From positions 107,816 to 171,815 of the forward strand of contig NZ_SOCR01000012.1 in NCBI RefSeq assembly GCF_004364335.1: a stretch of 64,000 nt of DNA, read 5' to 3'. Shown in pieces: positions 17,701 to 26,378 of this stretch (its first letter is position 1; every line of letters starts with the position of its first letter). Both the position numbers and the translations under genes were made by a program. The notes under the pieces were generated by a model. The model was not told the origin of the DNA. It made no database searches and worked only from the letters and a program-made list of their open reading frames with translations. This DNA is from Pseudomonas graminis. GTDB taxonomy: Bacteria; Pseudomonadota; Gammaproteobacteria; Pseudomonadales; Pseudomonadaceae.

Positions 17701-18609
17701 TCAGCTTTTCGGGTCGAGGGCATCACGCAGCCCGTCGCCCAGCAGGTTGAAACACAGCACGGTGATGTAGATCGCCACGCCGGGGGCGATGGACATCCAC
17801 GGCGCCTGTTCCATGAAGTTCTTCGCGGTGTTGAGCATCGAGCCCCAGGACGGCGAGGGCGGTTGCTGACCCAGGCCGAGGAACGACAGGCTCGCTTCCG
17901 CCAGAATGGCCGAAGCGATGGTCAGCGTCGCTTGCACCACCAGCGGCGAGAGCACGTTCGGCAACACGTAGCGCAGGATGATCCAGCGGTCCGGCAGGCC
18001 GATGGCGCGTGCGCCCTCCAGGTAATCTTCGTGACGGATCGCCAGCACCTGACCGCGGGTCAGGCGCGAGAAAATCGGCATCGCCGACAGCCCGATGGCA
18101 ATCATCGCGTTGCTCAGGCTCGGGCCGAGAAACGCGCCCAGCGCAATCGCCAGCACCAGAAACGGACACGACAGCAGCGCTTCCATGATGCGCGAAATCA
18201 CCGCGTCGAGCTTGCCGCCGAAGTAACCGGCCAACAGGCCCAGCGGCACGCCGATGACCATGGCGATGGCCACCGAAACACCGCCGGCCAGCAACGAACT
18301 GCGCGCGCCCCAGAGCAGGCGCGAAAACAGGTCGCGGCCCAGTTCGTCGGTGCCCAGCCAGTAGATCAGCGAAGGCGCCTTGCGCACGGCCAGGAAGTTG
18401 GCTTTCAGCGGATCATGGGGCGCAATCCACGGCGCCAGCAGCGCGGCAAGAATGAAGATGATCAACACCACCGCGCCGACCACCGCGCCCTTGTTGGCGA
18501 GGAATTTCTTCACGAACGGCGAGCGGGTGCGCGGCCGCAGGGGTTCTCTCAACGGCGCCTGGGACGGCGCGTTCAGCGGCGCGGAAGGATGGGTCGCAAT
18601 CGAAGTCAT
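17701..18609 (-). CDS. Peptide-type ABC transporter permease (DppC/GsiD-like)
   Basis: Second membrane subunit of a peptide/nickel-class importer, 302 residues. It has an N-terminal cytoplasmic arm, a first helix at about 40-60 (VGAVVLIIFILAALLAPW), the conserved LGTDELGRDLFSR segment of DppC proteins and an EAA-like loop (EGARAIGLPDRW). The start ATG at 18609 shares one base with the stop of the partner permease (TGATG), which supports this start over an upstream extension. Confidence 0.9.
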   Translation of the reverse strand: MTSIATHPSAPLNAPSQAPLREPLRPRTRSPFVKKFLANKGAVVGAVVLIIFILAALLAPWIAPHDPLKANFLAVRKAPSLIYWLGTDELGRDLFSRLLWGARSSLLAGGVSVAIAMVIGVPLGLLAGYFGGKLDAVISRIMEALLSCPFLVLAIALGAFLGPSLSNAMIAIGLSAMPIFSRLTRGQVLAIRHEDYLEGARAIGLPDRWIILRYVLPNVLSPLVVQATLTIASAILAEASLSFLGLGQQPPSPSWGSMLNTAKNFMEQAPWMSIAPGVAIYITVLCFNLLGDGLRDALDPKS

Positions 18610-19553
18610 CAGGCAGTCCTCAGACGCGGATTGATCAGGCGATAGAGCACGTCGGCCAGCAGATTCAAGAGCAGGAAGCCGATCGCGACGCACAGCACCA
18701 CGCCTTGCACCACGGCGTAATCGCGGTTGAACACGGCGTCGACAATCATCTTGCCGAAGCCGGGAATGCTGAACACCTGCTCGGTCAGCACCGCACCGCC
18801 GAGCAATTCGCCGAACAGCAGCGTAGTGAGCGTGACGATGGGCATCAGCGCGTTACGCAGGGCGTGCTTCAGAATCACCGCGCGCGGGAACAGACCTTTG
18901 GCCCGCGCCGTGCGCACATAGTCGGCGCGCAGCACTTCGAGCATCGCGCTGCGGGTGTGGCGCATCAGCACCCCCGACAGCCCGGCGCCCAGCACGAACG
19001 CCGGCAGGATCAGGGTTTTCAGGTTTTGCCCGACGTCTTCACCCAGCGGCACGAAGCCAGAGGCCGGCAGCCATTGCAGCTTCACGGCGAAGATCATGAT
19101 CAGCAAGATCCCCAGCCAGAAGTGCGGAATCGAGATGCCCGAAAGCGCGAACACGTTGGCCGCGTAATCCACTGACGTGCCCTTGCGCACCGCTGAAATC
19201 ACCCCCGTGGGTATGCCGATCACCAGCGCGATGATCAGCGCCAGCACCGCCAGCTCAATGGTCACCGGCAGCTTCGACGCCAGCAGCACGGTCACCGGTT
19301 GCTCGGTGCGCAGCGAGGTGCCGAAGTCACCCTGCAGGACATTGCCGACCCAGTGCACGTACTGCAGCGGCAGCGGGTCATTGAGCCGGTATTTCTCGCG
19401 CAGATATTCCATCACCGCCGGGTCGCGCTCTTCACCCGCCATAGCCTGGACCGGATCACCGGGCAGCAGCTTTTGCAGGGTGAAGACGAACAGCGAAACC
19501 AGGATCAGCGTCGGAATGGCACTGAGCAGGCGTCGCAGGATGAAAGTCAGCAT
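18609..19553 (-). CDS. Peptide-type ABC transporter permease (DppB/GsiC-like)
   Basis: First membrane subunit of the importer, 314 residues with six predicted helices. It shows the DppB signatures LRRLLSAIPTLILVSLFVF at the N-terminus, QYVHWVGNVLQGDFGTS, and the EAA-like loop DYVRTARAKGLFPRAV. It lies 43 bases after the binding-protein gene and overlaps the next permease by one base. Confidence 0.9.
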   Translation of the reverse strand: MLTFILRRLLSAIPTLILVSLFVFTLQKLLPGDPVQAMAGEERDPAVMEYLREKYRLNDPLPLQYVHWVGNVLQGDFGTSLRTEQPVTVLLASKLPVTIELAVLALIIALVIGIPTGVISAVRKGTSVDYAANVFALSGISIPHFWLGILLIMIFAVKLQWLPASGFVPLGEDVGQNLKTLILPAFVLGAGLSGVLMRHTRSAMLEVLRADYVRTARAKGLFPRAVILKHALRNALMPIVTLTTLLFGELLGGAVLTEQVFSIPGFGKMIVDAVFNRDYAVVQGVVLCVAIGFLLLNLLADVLYRLINPRLRTA

Positions 19554-19596
19554 GACGAATCCTCGCGGCCGAAGCGGTAGTCCACGGGCGCCGCTG

Positions 19597-21096
19597 TCAT
19601 TTGAAAGCGACGTTGTTCAGGCGAATCAAACCATCGGGATTGGGCACGAATCCGGTGAGGTTGCTGCGCATGGCGATGATTCGCGGATCGAAGTACAGGT
19701 AGCTGGTCGGCACGTCGTCGGCGAGCAGGCGCAGGGCCTCGAAGTAGAGGGCCTGACGCTGGGCCTGATCGTTCACGGTGCGCGCCTTGTTCAGCAGCTC
19801 GTCGAGTTTCGGGTCACAGAAATGCCCGTCGTTCTGGCCGCCTTTGCAGGTCACGAACTGGTGGATGTCGCCATCCGGATCAGGACGGCCCGACCAGGCG
19901 CTCATGCCGATCTGGAAGTTGCCCGCCTGTTGCTCGTTGAGCAACGTGGCGTATTCGGTGGCGATCAGATTGACTTTGAAACCGGCTTCTTCAGCCATCG
20001 CCTGAATGATCTGGCCAACCTGTTGCGCGATGGGGTTGTTGGCGACTTTCAGCTCGACGCTGAGGGGCGTCTTCACCCCGGCTTCTGCCAGCAGTTTTTT
20101 GCTGGCTTCGACGTCGCGGGTCGGAACCGGCAGGTCCTTGTCGTAATACGGGCTGTTTTTCGGGAACGGCTGGGCGCTTGGCGCGTACAGGCCTTCGAAC
20201 ACCACCTGATTGATCGCGTCACGGTCGATGGCCAGCTCGAAGGCCTTGCGCACGCGCTTGTCCTTGCCCAGCGGGTTGTTGGCCTTGTCGCCGTTGTTGG
20301 TGTTGTACATCAGCTGCATGTAGCCCAGCCCCGGCGTGCTGAACACCTGCACGTGGCTGTCGGCCCTGGCGGTCTTCACGTCGGTGGGCGCGACGCGTTC
20401 GATGATGTCCAGGTCGCCGGAACGGAGGTTCGCCAGGCGCACCGAGGTGTCCGGAATCGGCAGGAAAATCACCTTGTCGAAGTGGTACGCCTGCTTGTTC
20501 CAGTAGTTGTCGAAGCGCTCCAGCACGATGCGGTCCTGCTGCACGCGCTGAACGAATTTGTACGGCCCGGAACACACCGGCTTGGAGGCCACGTCGGTCG
20601 CCGAAGCCTTGGGCGCGAGCATCATCCCGGCGCGGTCCGACAGTTGCGAAATCAGCGTCGCGTCGGGCTGCTTGACCTTGATCGCCACGGTTTTTGCGTC
20701 GATCACCTCCACGCTTTCCACCGACGCCAGTTCGCTCTTGCGCAGGGAGTCGGGCAGGGTGCGGGCGCGGTCGAGGTTGAACTTCACGGCGGCGGCGTCG
20801 AATACCTCGCCGTCGTGGAAGGTTACGCCGTCGCGCAGGGTCATGGTCAGCGTCTTGCCGTCCTCGCTCCAGTTCCAGGCGGTGGCCAGTTGCGGCGCGT
20901 AGGTCAGGTCCGGGTTGACGTCGACCAGCTTGTCGCACAGCGCGGTGTAGACCAGCCGCCCCGAGTAGGTGCGCGAGCGGTGCGGGTCGAGCATGTCAGG
21001 GTCGTCCTGAATGCCGATGCGCAGGGTGGTTTCAGCAACAGCCGCATTCGCAGCGAGCAGCAACAACGTGGTTGTCATCAGGTGGGCGAATTTCAT
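19597..21096 (-). CDS. ABC transporter substrate-binding protein (SBP_bac_5, GsiB-like)
   Basis: Periplasmic solute receptor of the peptide class, 499 residues. A signal peptide covers about 1-21 (cleavage after AVA). The mature protein has the class signatures DMLDPHRS, ATAWNWSEDGKTLTMTLR and a C-terminal RSNLTGFVPNPDG. Glutathione, gamma-glutamyl peptides or opines are carried by relatives; the ggt gene in the same operon favours a gamma-glutamyl compound. The start overlaps the upstream ATPase stop by ATGA. Confidence 0.88.
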   Translation of the reverse strand: MKFAHLMTTTLLLLAANAAVAETTLRIGIQDDPDMLDPHRSRTYSGRLVYTALCDKLVDVNPDLTYAPQLATAWNWSEDGKTLTMTLRDGVTFHDGEVFDAAAVKFNLDRARTLPDSLRKSELASVESVEVIDAKTVAIKVKQPDATLISQLSDRAGMMLAPKASATDVASKPVCSGPYKFVQRVQQDRIVLERFDNYWNKQAYHFDKVIFLPIPDTSVRLANLRSGDLDIIERVAPTDVKTARADSHVQVFSTPGLGYMQLMYNTNNGDKANNPLGKDKRVRKAFELAIDRDAINQVVFEGLYAPSAQPFPKNSPYYDKDLPVPTRDVEASKKLLAEAGVKTPLSVELKVANNPIAQQVGQIIQAMAEEAGFKVNLIATEYATLLNEQQAGNFQIGMSAWSGRPDPDGDIHQFVTCKGGQNDGHFCDPKLDELLNKARTVNDQAQRQALYFEALRLLADDVPTSYLYFDPRIIAMRSNLTGFVPNPDGLIRLNNVAFK

Positions 21097-22226
21097 GGCT
21101 GACTCTCCAGAGAAAGGGCTTGATGGCTTTTGAACAGGTTCAGGCGTTGGCTGTAGGCGGCGCTGGGCGTCGGCACGATCAGCGAACCGGCGCCGGCGTT
21201 GGCGATTTCGCGCCAGTAATGGCAGGCCACCTGACGCCCCGGCTCAACGGTTTCGAAGAGCGGCTTCACTTCGCGGCACAGCGCCTTGGCGTGGGGGCAA
21301 CGGGTGTGAAAGCGGCAACCGGACGGCGGCTTGCTCGGGCTTGGCATGTCACCGCCGAGCAACGGCCGCGGGCGACGCAGGTCCGGGTGGCTGACCGGCA
21401 CGGCGGCCATCAGCGCCTGGGTGTAGGGGTGAAAGGGCGTCTCGAACAGCGCGTTGACCGGCGCCAACTCGACAATCTCGCCGAGGTACATCACCGCCAC
21501 GCGGTCGCTCATGTGGCGGATCACCGCGAGGCCGTGGGCCACGATCAGCAGGGTCAGACCGAACTGGTGCTTGAGGTCTTCCAGCAGATTGACCACCTGG
21601 GCCTGCACCGAGACGTCCAGCGCCGATACCGGTTCGTCGCCGAGGATCAGCCGTGGCTCCGACGCCAGCGCCCGGGCGATGCCGATGCGCTGACGCTGAC
21701 CGCCGGAAAACTCATGGGGAAAGCGGCTGCCGTGCTCCGGCGCCAGACCCACCGTGTGCAACAGTTCGGCGACCTTGTCTTGCCGCGCGCTGCGGCTGTC
21801 GTCGCGGTGCAGCCAGATCGGCTCGCCGATGATCGATTCGACACTCATGCGCGGGTTCAGCGAGGCGAACGGGTCCTGGAAAATGATCTGCAGATCGCGG
21901 CGCACCTGACGCAGCTTGTCAGCGGGCAGATTGCCCAGGTTGCGGCCTTCATAAATAACGTCGCCAGCGGTCGGCTTGAGCAGGTTCAGCAGCACCCGGC
22001 CCAGGGTCGATTTGCCCGAGCCCGACTCACCCACCAGCGCCAGAGTTTCGCCCCGGCGCACGGCCAGGGACACTTCGTTCACTGCTTGCACCGGCGGCTT
22101 TTTACGCTGGAACAAGCCGGCTTCGCTGTGAAAGTGTTTGCTCACCGCGATGCTTTCCAGAATCGGTTTATCGAGCGCCGTTTCCGTGCTCCCGGCCTCA
22201 ACGATCTGTGGTCCTGACAGGCTCAT
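21093..22226 (-). CDS. Peptide-type ABC transporter ATPase (DppF/OppF-like)
   Basis: ATP-hydrolysing subunit of 377 residues. Walker A is GESGSGKST, the signature is FSGGQRQRIGIARAL, Walker B is LILGDEPVSALD, and the switch histidine is in IVAHGLAVI, where most homologues have SHDLAVV. The C-terminal OppF-type domain has the cysteine pattern CRFHTRCPHAKALC. It overlaps both neighbours by ATGA. Confidence 0.9.
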   Translation of the reverse strand: MSLSGPQIVEAGSTETALDKPILESIAVSKHFHSEAGLFQRKKPPVQAVNEVSLAVRRGETLALVGESGSGKSTLGRVLLNLLKPTAGDVIYEGRNLGNLPADKLRQVRRDLQIIFQDPFASLNPRMSVESIIGEPIWLHRDDSRSARQDKVAELLHTVGLAPEHGSRFPHEFSGGQRQRIGIARALASEPRLILGDEPVSALDVSVQAQVVNLLEDLKHQFGLTLLIVAHGLAVIRHMSDRVAVMYLGEIVELAPVNALFETPFHPYTQALMAAVPVSHPDLRRPRPLLGGDMPSPSKPPSGCRFHTRCPHAKALCREVKPLFETVEPGRQVACHYWREIANAGAGSLIVPTPSAAYSQRLNLFKSHQALSLESQP

Positions 22227-23227
22227 GCGGTGACTCCCAGGTGCTGTTCAAGTGGCACACGAATGCACGCAGCGAAATGCCCGGCGGAGACTTCCAGCAG
22301 CGGCGGACGGGCTTCGCGGCAGGCGGCGATGACGAACGGGCAACGGCTGGCAAAGCGGCAGCCGCTGGGCATTTCAGCCGGTGTCGGGACGCGTCCATTA
22401 ATCGTTGCCAAACGCCCTTCGCGGGGGCCGACCGAGGGCATCGAACCCATCAGGCCGATGGTGTAGGGGTGTTGCGGATCATCGAACAACGTCTTCACCG
22501 AACCGCTTTCGACGACGCGGCCGGCGTACATCACGATGACCTCGTCAGCGACTTCGGCAACCACGCCGAGATCGTGGGTGATGAGCATCATCGAGGTGCC
22601 GGTTTCGGCCTGCAGGCTGGCAACCAGCGAAAGAATCTGCGCTTGAATGGTCACGTCCAGGGCGGTGGTGGGTTCGTCGGCGATGATCAACGCGGGGTCG
22701 TTGGCCAGCGCCATGGCGATCATCGCGCGCTGACGCATGCCGCCAGACAACTCGTGGGGGTAGGCATCGAGGCGCTGAAGGGCGTCGGGCACGCGGACCT
22801 TTTCCAGCATTTCCAGCGCGCGCTGGCGGGCGGCGCTGGCCGACAAACCCTGATGGCGAATCACGCTCTCGGCAATCTGATCGCCAATGGTGAACACCGG
22901 ATTGAGCGAGGTCATCGGCTCCTGAAAGATCATCGCCATGCGATTGCCGCGCACGTCCAGCAGACGCTCGTCGGACATCCCCAGCAACGGCTCGCCCATC
23001 AGGTTCGAGGCGCTGGCCTGGACCGTTGCGGTGTCGGGCAGCAAGCCCATCAAGGCCATGGACGTCACGCTTTTGCCGCAGCCGGACTCGCCAACGATGG
23101 CCAGGGTCTTGCCCGGTTGAATGGTGAACGACACACCGTCAACGACGTTGGCCGGGGCATCCTTGAAGCGCACGGTAAGGTCGCTGACGCTCAATACCGA
23201 TGGGGTGTTCGCGGGTGAAGCACTCAT
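22223..23227 (-). CDS. Peptide-type ABC transporter ATPase (DppD/OppD-like)
   Basis: Second ATPase of the importer, 334 residues. It has Walker A GESGCGKSV, signature ELSGGMRQRAMIAMAL, Walker B LIIADEPTTALD and switch motif LITHDLGVV. The C-terminal CRFASRCPFVIAAC segment is typical of OppD/DppD. The gene overlaps the upstream GntR gene and the downstream ATPase gene by ATGA, so all three are coupled. Confidence 0.9.
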   Translation of the reverse strand: MSASPANTPSVLSVSDLTVRFKDAPANVVDGVSFTIQPGKTLAIVGESGCGKSVTSMALMGLLPDTATVQASASNLMGEPLLGMSDERLLDVRGNRMAMIFQEPMTSLNPVFTIGDQIAESVIRHQGLSASAARQRALEMLEKVRVPDALQRLDAYPHELSGGMRQRAMIAMALANDPALIIADEPTTALDVTIQAQILSLVASLQAETGTSMMLITHDLGVVAEVADEVIVMYAGRVVESGSVKTLFDDPQHPYTIGLMGSMPSVGPREGRLATINGRVPTPAEMPSGCRFASRCPFVIAACREARPPLLEVSAGHFAACIRVPLEQHLGVTA

Positions 23228-23961
23228 ACGCTGGCCTCAAGGTCTTGCTGGATGACGTGATCGAGCGCCTGTTGCAGCGCACGCAGGTGACCGCGCATGG
23301 CGGTGGCGGCTTTGGCCGGGTCGCGACTTTCGATGGCGCCGATGATGTCGTGGTGGTCGTGGCTGTAAGTGCTCAGGCGGTCGGTGTTGCGGGCGCGTTG
23401 GCGCAGGTCGCGCCACGCCGGGTCAAGACGAATGGCGTCGAGCATTTCGAAGATGTCCAGCATCAGCCGGTTGCCGGCCGCTTCGGCGATACCGCGATGC
23501 AGCGCGCTGTCCCACAGTTCGATGCCTTCGGCGTCGGGTTCGCTGGCGTGTTGCTGGTGGGTGGTGCGCTCGGCCAGCCGGCGCAGGATCGCCATCTGTT
23601 CGCCGCTGGCGCGCAGGGCGGCCAGTGAAGCGAGTGCGGGTTCCAGATAGATGCGCGCTTCCATGACCTCGCTGAAATTGGTCCGGCTCGACAGCTTGGC
23701 GAAGCTCATCGCCGCGCTGGGCGGGGTAGGGCCGACGAAGGTGCCTTTGCCCTGCCGCCGCCAGATGTGCCCCTCGGCTTCGAGCACCGCCAGCGCGCGG
23801 CGAATGGCCCGGCGACTGACGCCGAAATCCACCGCCAGGTCGCGCTCGGTCGGCAACGGCCGCTGGGGAAACGCCGCCTGCTGCGCGACCAGCTGGCGCA
23901 GCGCGTCGAGGGCCATTTTTGACGAAGTGTCGTGGGTTGCGTCGGTGTCGATGCTGTCCAT
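23224..23961 (-). CDS. GntR/FadR-type regulator (FCD domain) heading the importer operon
   Basis: Transcription factor of 245 residues. The N-terminal winged helix has PLPTERDLAVDFGVSRRAIRRAL, and the all-helical FCD domain (about 85-230) carries likely metal or ligand residues in ELWDSALHRGI and the later HDHHDII and MRGHLRAL segments. It is the first gene of the operon, overlapped with the ATPase gene, so it is probably autoregulatory and senses the imported compound or a breakdown product. The 330 bases upstream are crowded with GGTTCG repeats that may be its operators. Confidence 0.88.
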   Translation of the reverse strand: MDSIDTDATHDTSSKMALDALRQLVAQQAAFPQRPLPTERDLAVDFGVSRRAIRRALAVLEAEGHIWRRQGKGTFVGPTPPSAAMSFAKLSSRTNFSEVMEARIYLEPALASLAALRASGEQMAILRRLAERTTHQQHASEPDAEGIELWDSALHRGIAEAAGNRLMLDIFEMLDAIRLDPAWRDLRQRARNTDRLSTYSHDHHDIIGAIESRDPAKAATAMRGHLRALQQALDHVIQQDLEASV

Positions 23962-24291
23962 CTGCGTCTCTCGTCACGGGGTGAACCGGAGGCCTGGCCG
24001 CCTTGTGAAGCACGGCTGGGCTGCAGAGGACGAGTGCAATAGCGATGCCAATGGAAATTGGTTCGCTCGCGAGGTCCGGTGGCCGGGCGTGCGGACAGGC
24101 GTGATCCAGGCGGTTCGGGCCAATCGGCAATGGTTCGGAAGTCTGGTTCGCGGGGAGGGGCGGGATTGGTTCAGGCGGGAAGCGAACCAATTTCAGGAAT
24201 GGGCCAGGCAGGGCGCCTGTTTATGGTTCGGGTGCGTTATTAGAGGGCGCTGATTGGGGTGATTCTGGCCGAAGCCAGAATCAGGGCTGCA
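23962..24291. promoter_or_regulatory. Operator-like GGTTCG repeat cluster upstream of the GntR operon
   Basis: GGTTCG occurs at 24060, 24112, 24132, 24145 and 24225, with GGTTCA at 24169 and the reverse complement at 24183. The outer sites form a perfect 13-base inverted repeat, GAAATTGGTTCGC at 24054-24066 and GCGAACCAATTTC at 24182-24194. This suggests cooperative binding and possibly looping by the GntR regulator. No gene is seen in the gap. Confidence 0.55.
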
Positions 24292-25095
24292 TCAATCCCA
24301 CTGCGGCGCGAGGCTGGCCGGGCTGGTCAGGCGATGACCGCGGTCCAATTGGGCGATCTGCGCCATGTCGTCTTCGCTGAGCTTGAGATCGACGGCTTTC
24401 AGGTTGCTTTCCAGGTTGGCGCGTTTGGTCGACGACGGAATCACCGAGTAGCCCAGTTGCATGGCCCACGCCAGCGTCACTTGGGCGGGCGTTGCGTTGT
24501 GGCGCTGGGCGATCTGTTCGATGACCGGGTCCTTCAGCACTTCGCCGTAGGCAAGGGTCATGTAGGACGTGATCTTGATCCCGTGCTGTTGAGCGAAAGC
24601 CGCCACGGTACGGTTTTGCAGGTACGGGTGCAGTTCGATCTGGTTGGTGGCGATGTTCTCGGCACCGACCGCAGCGATGGCTTCACCCATCAGCGCCACG
24701 GTGAAGTTGGAAATCCCGATCTCGCGGGTCAGGCCTTGCTGTTTGGCTTCCAGCAGCGCGCCCATGAACTCGGCGACGGGCACTTGGCCTTTCGGCGATG
24801 GCCAGTGGATCAGCGTGAGGTCGACGTGATCGGTTTTCAGTTTGGCCAGGCTTTCCTTCAGGCTAGGGATCAGCTTGTCGGCGGCGAAATTGTCGGTCCA
24901 GATCTTGGTGGTGATGTAGAGCTCGTCACGGGGCACGCCGCTCTGCTCGATGGCTTGACCGACTTCAGCTTCATTGCCGTAGATCTGCGCGGTGTCGATG
25001 ACGCGATAGCCCAGCTCCAGGCCGTTGCTGACCGAGTCGATGACAACCTGATCTTTCAAACGGAAGGTGCCGAGGCCAAATGCGGGAACAGTCAT
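24292..25095 (-). CDS. dkgB: Aldo/keto reductase, 2,5-diketo-D-gluconate reductase B type
   Basis: NADPH-dependent carbonyl reductase of 267 residues. The AKR catalytic tetrad appears intact: D in GYRVIDTAQIYGNE with Y nearby, K in ITTKIW and H in TLIHWPSP. The C-terminal cofactor loop is VIPSSTKRANLESN. Likeness is greatest to DkgB, which also reduces methylglyoxal. The start at 25095 has GGAG seven bases upstream; the longer open frame continues into REP sequence and is rejected. Confidence 0.88.
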   Translation of the reverse strand: MTVPAFGLGTFRLKDQVVIDSVSNGLELGYRVIDTAQIYGNEAEVGQAIEQSGVPRDELYITTKIWTDNFAADKLIPSLKESLAKLKTDHVDLTLIHWPSPKGQVPVAEFMGALLEAKQQGLTREIGISNFTVALMGEAIAAVGAENIATNQIELHPYLQNRTVAAFAQQHGIKITSYMTLAYGEVLKDPVIEQIAQRHNATPAQVTLAWAMQLGYSVIPSSTKRANLESNLKAVDLKLSEDDMAQIAQLDRGHRLTSPASLAPQWD

Positions 25096-25290
25096 GGGAA
25101 GACTCCAGAGTTCGAGGGGGAAGGGGATGAATGAAGCAGATGCCCAGTATCCCGGGTCGGCTGGCAGGGAAAAACCACGGCGCGGGCACGGGACTTTTGA
25201 CGGGGGATCATGAATGCCATGGAGTTTGGGGCAGCGTGTGATCGTGATCGTTCCGTGGAATGTCGTTATTGCAGCGCCTGAACCACCGCA

Positions 25291-25383
25291 TTCGCCAGCA
25301 AGCCGGCTCCTACCGGGTACTGCGCATGACGTATATCGCGCGCTGAACACAAATCACCGTAGGAGCGCGCTTGCCCGCGAAAG
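25291..25383. repeat. Two REP elements flanking the tandem array
   Basis: A reverse-oriented CGCCAGCAAGCCGGCTCCTA REP lies at about 25293-25313 and a forward GTAGGAGCGCGCTTGCCCGC REP at 25359-25383. They belong to the two families that alternate in the array that begins 42 bases later. Together with the array they fill the 1.28 kb gap between dkgB and the DUF1003 gene; no gene is seen there. Confidence 0.85.
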
Positions 25384-25424
25384 ACCTTGCGGCCAACGGA
25401 TGAGCAACTGACACCCCCGTTTCC

Positions 25425-26290
25425 GCAGGAGCCGGCTTGCTGGCGAACGCAGTGTGTCAGGCGAAATGGATGACACAGGCAGATCGCATTCGCGGGCAAG
25501 CGCGCTCCTACAGTGGATCGGCGTTGGCCGGGGTTTGGGCGTCGTGCACAGGATCCGCAGGAGCCGGCTTGCTGGCGAATGCGGTGTGTCAGGCGAAATG
25601 GATGACACAGGCAGATCGCATTCGCGGGCAAGCGCGCTCCTACAGTGGATCGGCGTTGGTCGGGATTTGGGCGTCGTGCACAGGATCCGCAGGAGCCGGC
25701 TTGCTGGCGAACGCAGTGTGTCAGGCGAAATGGAGGGCACAGGCAGATCGCATTCGCGGGCAAGCGCGCTCCTACAGTGGATCGGCGTTGGCCGGGATTT
25801 GGGCGTCGTGCACAGGATCTGGCGGCCGGCCCCTGTCTGGGATTTGCGTTGTTCTGGGTTTGGGCGTCCTGCGCGGAACTGTAGGAGCCGGCTTGCTGGC
25901 GAATGCAGTGTGTCAGGCGAAATGGATGACACAGGCAGATCGCATTCGCGGGCAAGCGCGCTCCTACAGTGGATCGGCGTTGGCCGGGATTTGGGCGTCG
26001 TGCACAGGATCTGGCGGCCGGCCCCTGTCTGGGATTTGCGTTGTTCTGGGTTTGGGCGTCCTGCGCGGAACTGTAGGAGCCGGCTTGCTGGCGAATGCAG
26101 TGTGTCAGGCGAAATGGATGACACAGGCAGATCGCATTCGCGGGCAAGCGCGCTCCTACAGTGGATCGACGCTTGCCGGGATTTGGGCGTCGTGCACAGG
26201 ATCCGCAGGAGCCGGCTTGCTGGCGAATGCGGTGTGTCAGGCGAAATGGATGACACAGGCAGATCGCATTCGCGGGCAAGCGCGCTCCTG
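25425..26290. repeat. Tandem array of six hybrid REP units
   Basis: Six near-identical units begin at 25425, 25557, 25689, 25881, 26073 and 26205, giving periods of 132, 132, 192, 192 and 132 bases. Each unit has a forward AGGAGCCGGCTTGCTGGCGA REP, a spacer with TGTGTCAGGCGAAATGG, then a reverse GCGGGCAAGCGCGCTCCTAC REP and a linker. The two longer units carry the same extra 60 bases in the linker. The array therefore holds twelve REPs of two families in strict alternation. Differences between units are few, which implies recent expansion or gene conversion. Confidence 0.93.
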
Positions 26291-26378
26291 CCGTGTATCT
26301 GCGCCGAATCAAAAATCGCGGCCGTAAGCAACATCGGTTTGCGGCGAGCGCAACAGGTTTGGCGCGCGCGGAGAACCG

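Noticed and set aside
19177..21102. 641-codon open frame on the plus strand over the ABC binding-protein gene
   Set aside because: Shadow of the minus-strand operon genes; no ribosome-binding site and no recognisable domain.
25425..26290. Possible CRISPR array
   Set aside because: The repeats are REP palindromes with near-identical spacers; CRISPR spacers would differ from each other and cas genes are absent.
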